NCBI RefSeq assembly: GCF_027409185.1
Contig: NC_084462.1
Span: 186,438,071-186,502,070, forward strand
Origin: Cynocephalus volans
Taxonomy: Eukaryota; Chordata; Mammalia; Dermoptera; Cynocephalidae
Direction: 5' to 3'
Length of the DNA: 64,000 bases
The position numbers and the translations under genes were made by a program. Shown here piece by piece: positions 62,440 through 64,000 of the stretch; position 1 is the stretch's first letter; each line of letters starts with the position of its first letter. The notes under the pieces were generated by a model. That model had not been told where the DNA came from and ran no database searches. It was given only the letters and a program-made list of their open reading frames with translations.

Positions 62440-62992
62440 GATGGCGTTATCAGGGCAAGTGTGTGAGGGATACTTTGGGGACATTAGAGAGTGGGCAGGG
62501 ATTGGGATTCTGTCCATCGGGTTTTCATTATCTACGTGGACTATTCCCAAGCAAGCTGAGAGATACGTCTTAGGACACAGTTCCCGAGGACACTTTGACA
62601 GATGCAGACCAAAAATTCAGCCCAGCAGGGCTCTGGTGGGATTTATCACTGTGCTTGTCACACTGAATTGTCCACATGGAAACATGAGAGCTGTGTCGGG
62701 CCCTCAAGAAACTGCTTTTCCATCCGGGAAACTGATGGAAGGACAGAGAGTTGGACAAATCCTGAACATCAGTGTCCACGGTGTGGATGAGGACCCAGAG
62801 GCTTAACCGCCCCAGGGAGGACAGAGACCCTATGGGTTGAGGTCATGGAGCATGATTATAACAATGACGGGATGTGGGCTTGGCTGAGAAAAAAAGTGCA
62901 TTTATGGACAGTTTGCATCTGGACTTATCTAAAATTTAGGGGAAAATATTCTTGATCAAAGGAACAAAAGAATCGATACAATGATTTGTGTG
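62440..62992. other. Conserved flank downstream of the last IGHV4-like segment
   Basis: No gene is seen. It aligns with 40,690-41,050, 17,340-17,720 and 36,000-36,300 ('atacgtcttaggacac', 'cagcccagcagggctctg', 'cacatggaaacatgag', 'gtggatgaggacccagagg'). Confidence 0.7.
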
Positions 62993-63302
62993 TCAGGAAA
63001 GAGAACAGGTCATGGTAAAACCTGGCGGGGGGTAAATGTCCCAGTGAGAGGAAACATCTTCTCTACAAATGAGGAAAGTTACTTCACTCTGTGTGGCCTG
63101 CAGTGAGAACATGGGAATTAGAGTCACAAAGAACAAAGCAGGAAATGACCCTGAGGGACATCTGGGAGTCAGCAGAGCAGAGGAAACCTCAGATCCCAAG
63201 AGGAACCCCCATCCCCTCTCTGCACCTGCTCCATGGGGCACAGGAGCTGGGTGGGCCTTGAGCGCCCCCTGCAGCCCAGATCCCTCCTGTATCCTGCAGG
63301 GA

Positions 63303-63341
63303 GGTTTGTGTCTGGGCTCACGCTGTCTTCCTGTCACTGTG
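63303..63341 (-). other. V recombination signal (23-bp spacer)
   Basis: Heptamer CACAGTG at 63,341-63,335, 23-base spacer, nonamer ACACAAACC at 63,311-63,303. Confidence 0.93.
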
Positions 63342-63782
63342 TCTCTTGCACAGAAATACACGGCCGTGTCCTCGTCGGTCACAGAGCTCAGCTGCAGGGA
63401 GAACTGGTTCGTGGACGTGTCTCTGGTGATGGAGATGCGGCTCTTGAGGGATGAGCTATAAGCTGTGCTTCCACTATAACTGATGCGTCCCATCCACTCA
63501 AGCTCCTTCCCTGAGAGCTGGCGGATCCAGCTCCAGTAGGAATTACTGGTTGTGATGGAGTCACCAGTGACTGTGCAGGTGAGGGAGAGGGTCTGCGAGG
63601 GCTTCACCAGTCCTGGGCCCGACTCCTGCAGCTGCACCTCGGACAGGACACCTGGAGACAAGGAGAATCAGAACCTGTCAGTCATGTGCAGTCACGACCA
63701 TCCCACAGACCCGTGCCTGACATCTGAGAAACTCACATTTGGAAGTTGTCACCAGGTAAAGGAGAAGACCCCACAGTCTCAT
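63342..63782 (-). CDS. IGHV: IGHV4-like variable segment, apparently functional
   Basis: The leader exon is 63,782-63,737 ([15 protein letters not shown], donor T|GTGAG). The V exon is 63,651-63,342 (310 nt). The mature domain starts [23 protein letters not shown]1 is [10 protein letters not shown] (10 residues) and CDR2 ISYSGST (7). Framework 2 is [14 protein letters not shown], framework 3 runs [18 protein letters not shown], and the end is DTAVYFCAR, with Phe for the second Tyr. Cys23, Trp41 and Cys104 are present and no stop interrupts it. Signal and octamer are good. It is the closest intact relative of the pseudogene at 36.8 kb and shares its [17 protein letters not shown] framework. 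It gives the heavy-chain V domain after V(D)J joining. The long minus-strand frame past the signal is not part of the gene. Confidence 0.94.
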
Positions 63783-63894
63783 CTTCTGTTAGATCTCAAC
63801 TCTGCCTTTCACAGAGACCTGAGCCCTGTCTGAGGACAGACCTGTGAGCTTCCACCACCCAAGCATCCACATTTACCCTAGAGCTTGAAGGAAA

Positions 63895-63902
63895 ATTTGC
63901 AT
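63895..63902 (-). promoter_or_regulatory. Octamer element of V promoter
   Basis: ATGCAAAT on the minus strand, 113 bases upstream of the leader ATG at 63,782. Confidence 0.85.
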
Positions 63903-64000
63903 GTGGGGGAGCTGTGTTCTTATAAGTGGTTATAAACTTAGGTGAGAGACTTTGTATTTTTTAAGTGCCTGTATAGTTTCATTTTTCTTAAAATTATTTG

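Noticed and set aside
62437-62460. Primer-site-like 'atggcgttatcaggg' after the 3' LTR, suggesting a second tandem provirus
   Set aside because: From here the sequence aligns with the V flank at about 40,685 onward, so the resemblance is probably chance.

Overview
The window is a stretch of the immunoglobulin heavy-chain variable (IGHV) cluster of a placental mammal. All V segments lie on the minus strand. They have the standard V plan: a 46-nt leader exon, a short intron, a 304-315 nt V exon, and usually a heptamer/23-bp spacer/nonamer recombination signal on the D-J side and an octamer promoter element upstream of the leader. No D, J or constant-region gene is visible. The IGHV4-like segments, especially the one at 54.2-54.6 kb, resemble horse/ruminant-type V genes. 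Together with L1-rich DNA and no SINE I could recognise, this suggests Laurasiatheria, but I cannot name the species.

Layout. Four V segments have open frames: IGHV3-like at 12.5 kb and its copy at 30.5 kb, and IGHV4-like at 54.2 kb and 63.3 kb. Four are recognisable pseudogenes, all IGHV4-like: 0.25 kb and its copy at 18.2 kb, 36.8 kb and 50.3 kb. Three older relics lie near 41.6, 45.6 and 56.3 kb.

The left 36.6 kb is built from a repeating ~18 kb module: [IGHV4-like pseudogene - ~11.5 kb L1-rich spacer - IGHV3-like gene - ~5 kb spacer with a solo LTR]. Positions 1-12,876 and 17,979-30,859 are almost identical. The following ~5.1 kb (12,877-17,978 against 30,860-36,577) is clearly more diverged. 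The change falls inside the leader intron of the IGHV3-like gene, as expected if unequal crossover between two V3 paralogues produced the newest duplication. A shortened, older relative of the module starts at 36,578, and V-flank homology of the same kind returns at the right edge (62.5-64 kb).

The space between V segments is mostly old L1 fragments (two with an inverted 5' part), long GAAA and CCTT microsatellites inside L1 tails, a 21-bp minisatellite with higher-order structure at 51.0-51.95 kb, (CA)n tracts, solo LTRs and one broken two-LTR provirus at 57.95-62.44 kb with pol but no recognisable env. The V segments are alternative donors for V(D)J recombination. The rest reads as locus-expansion debris, and I see no other protein-coding gene.
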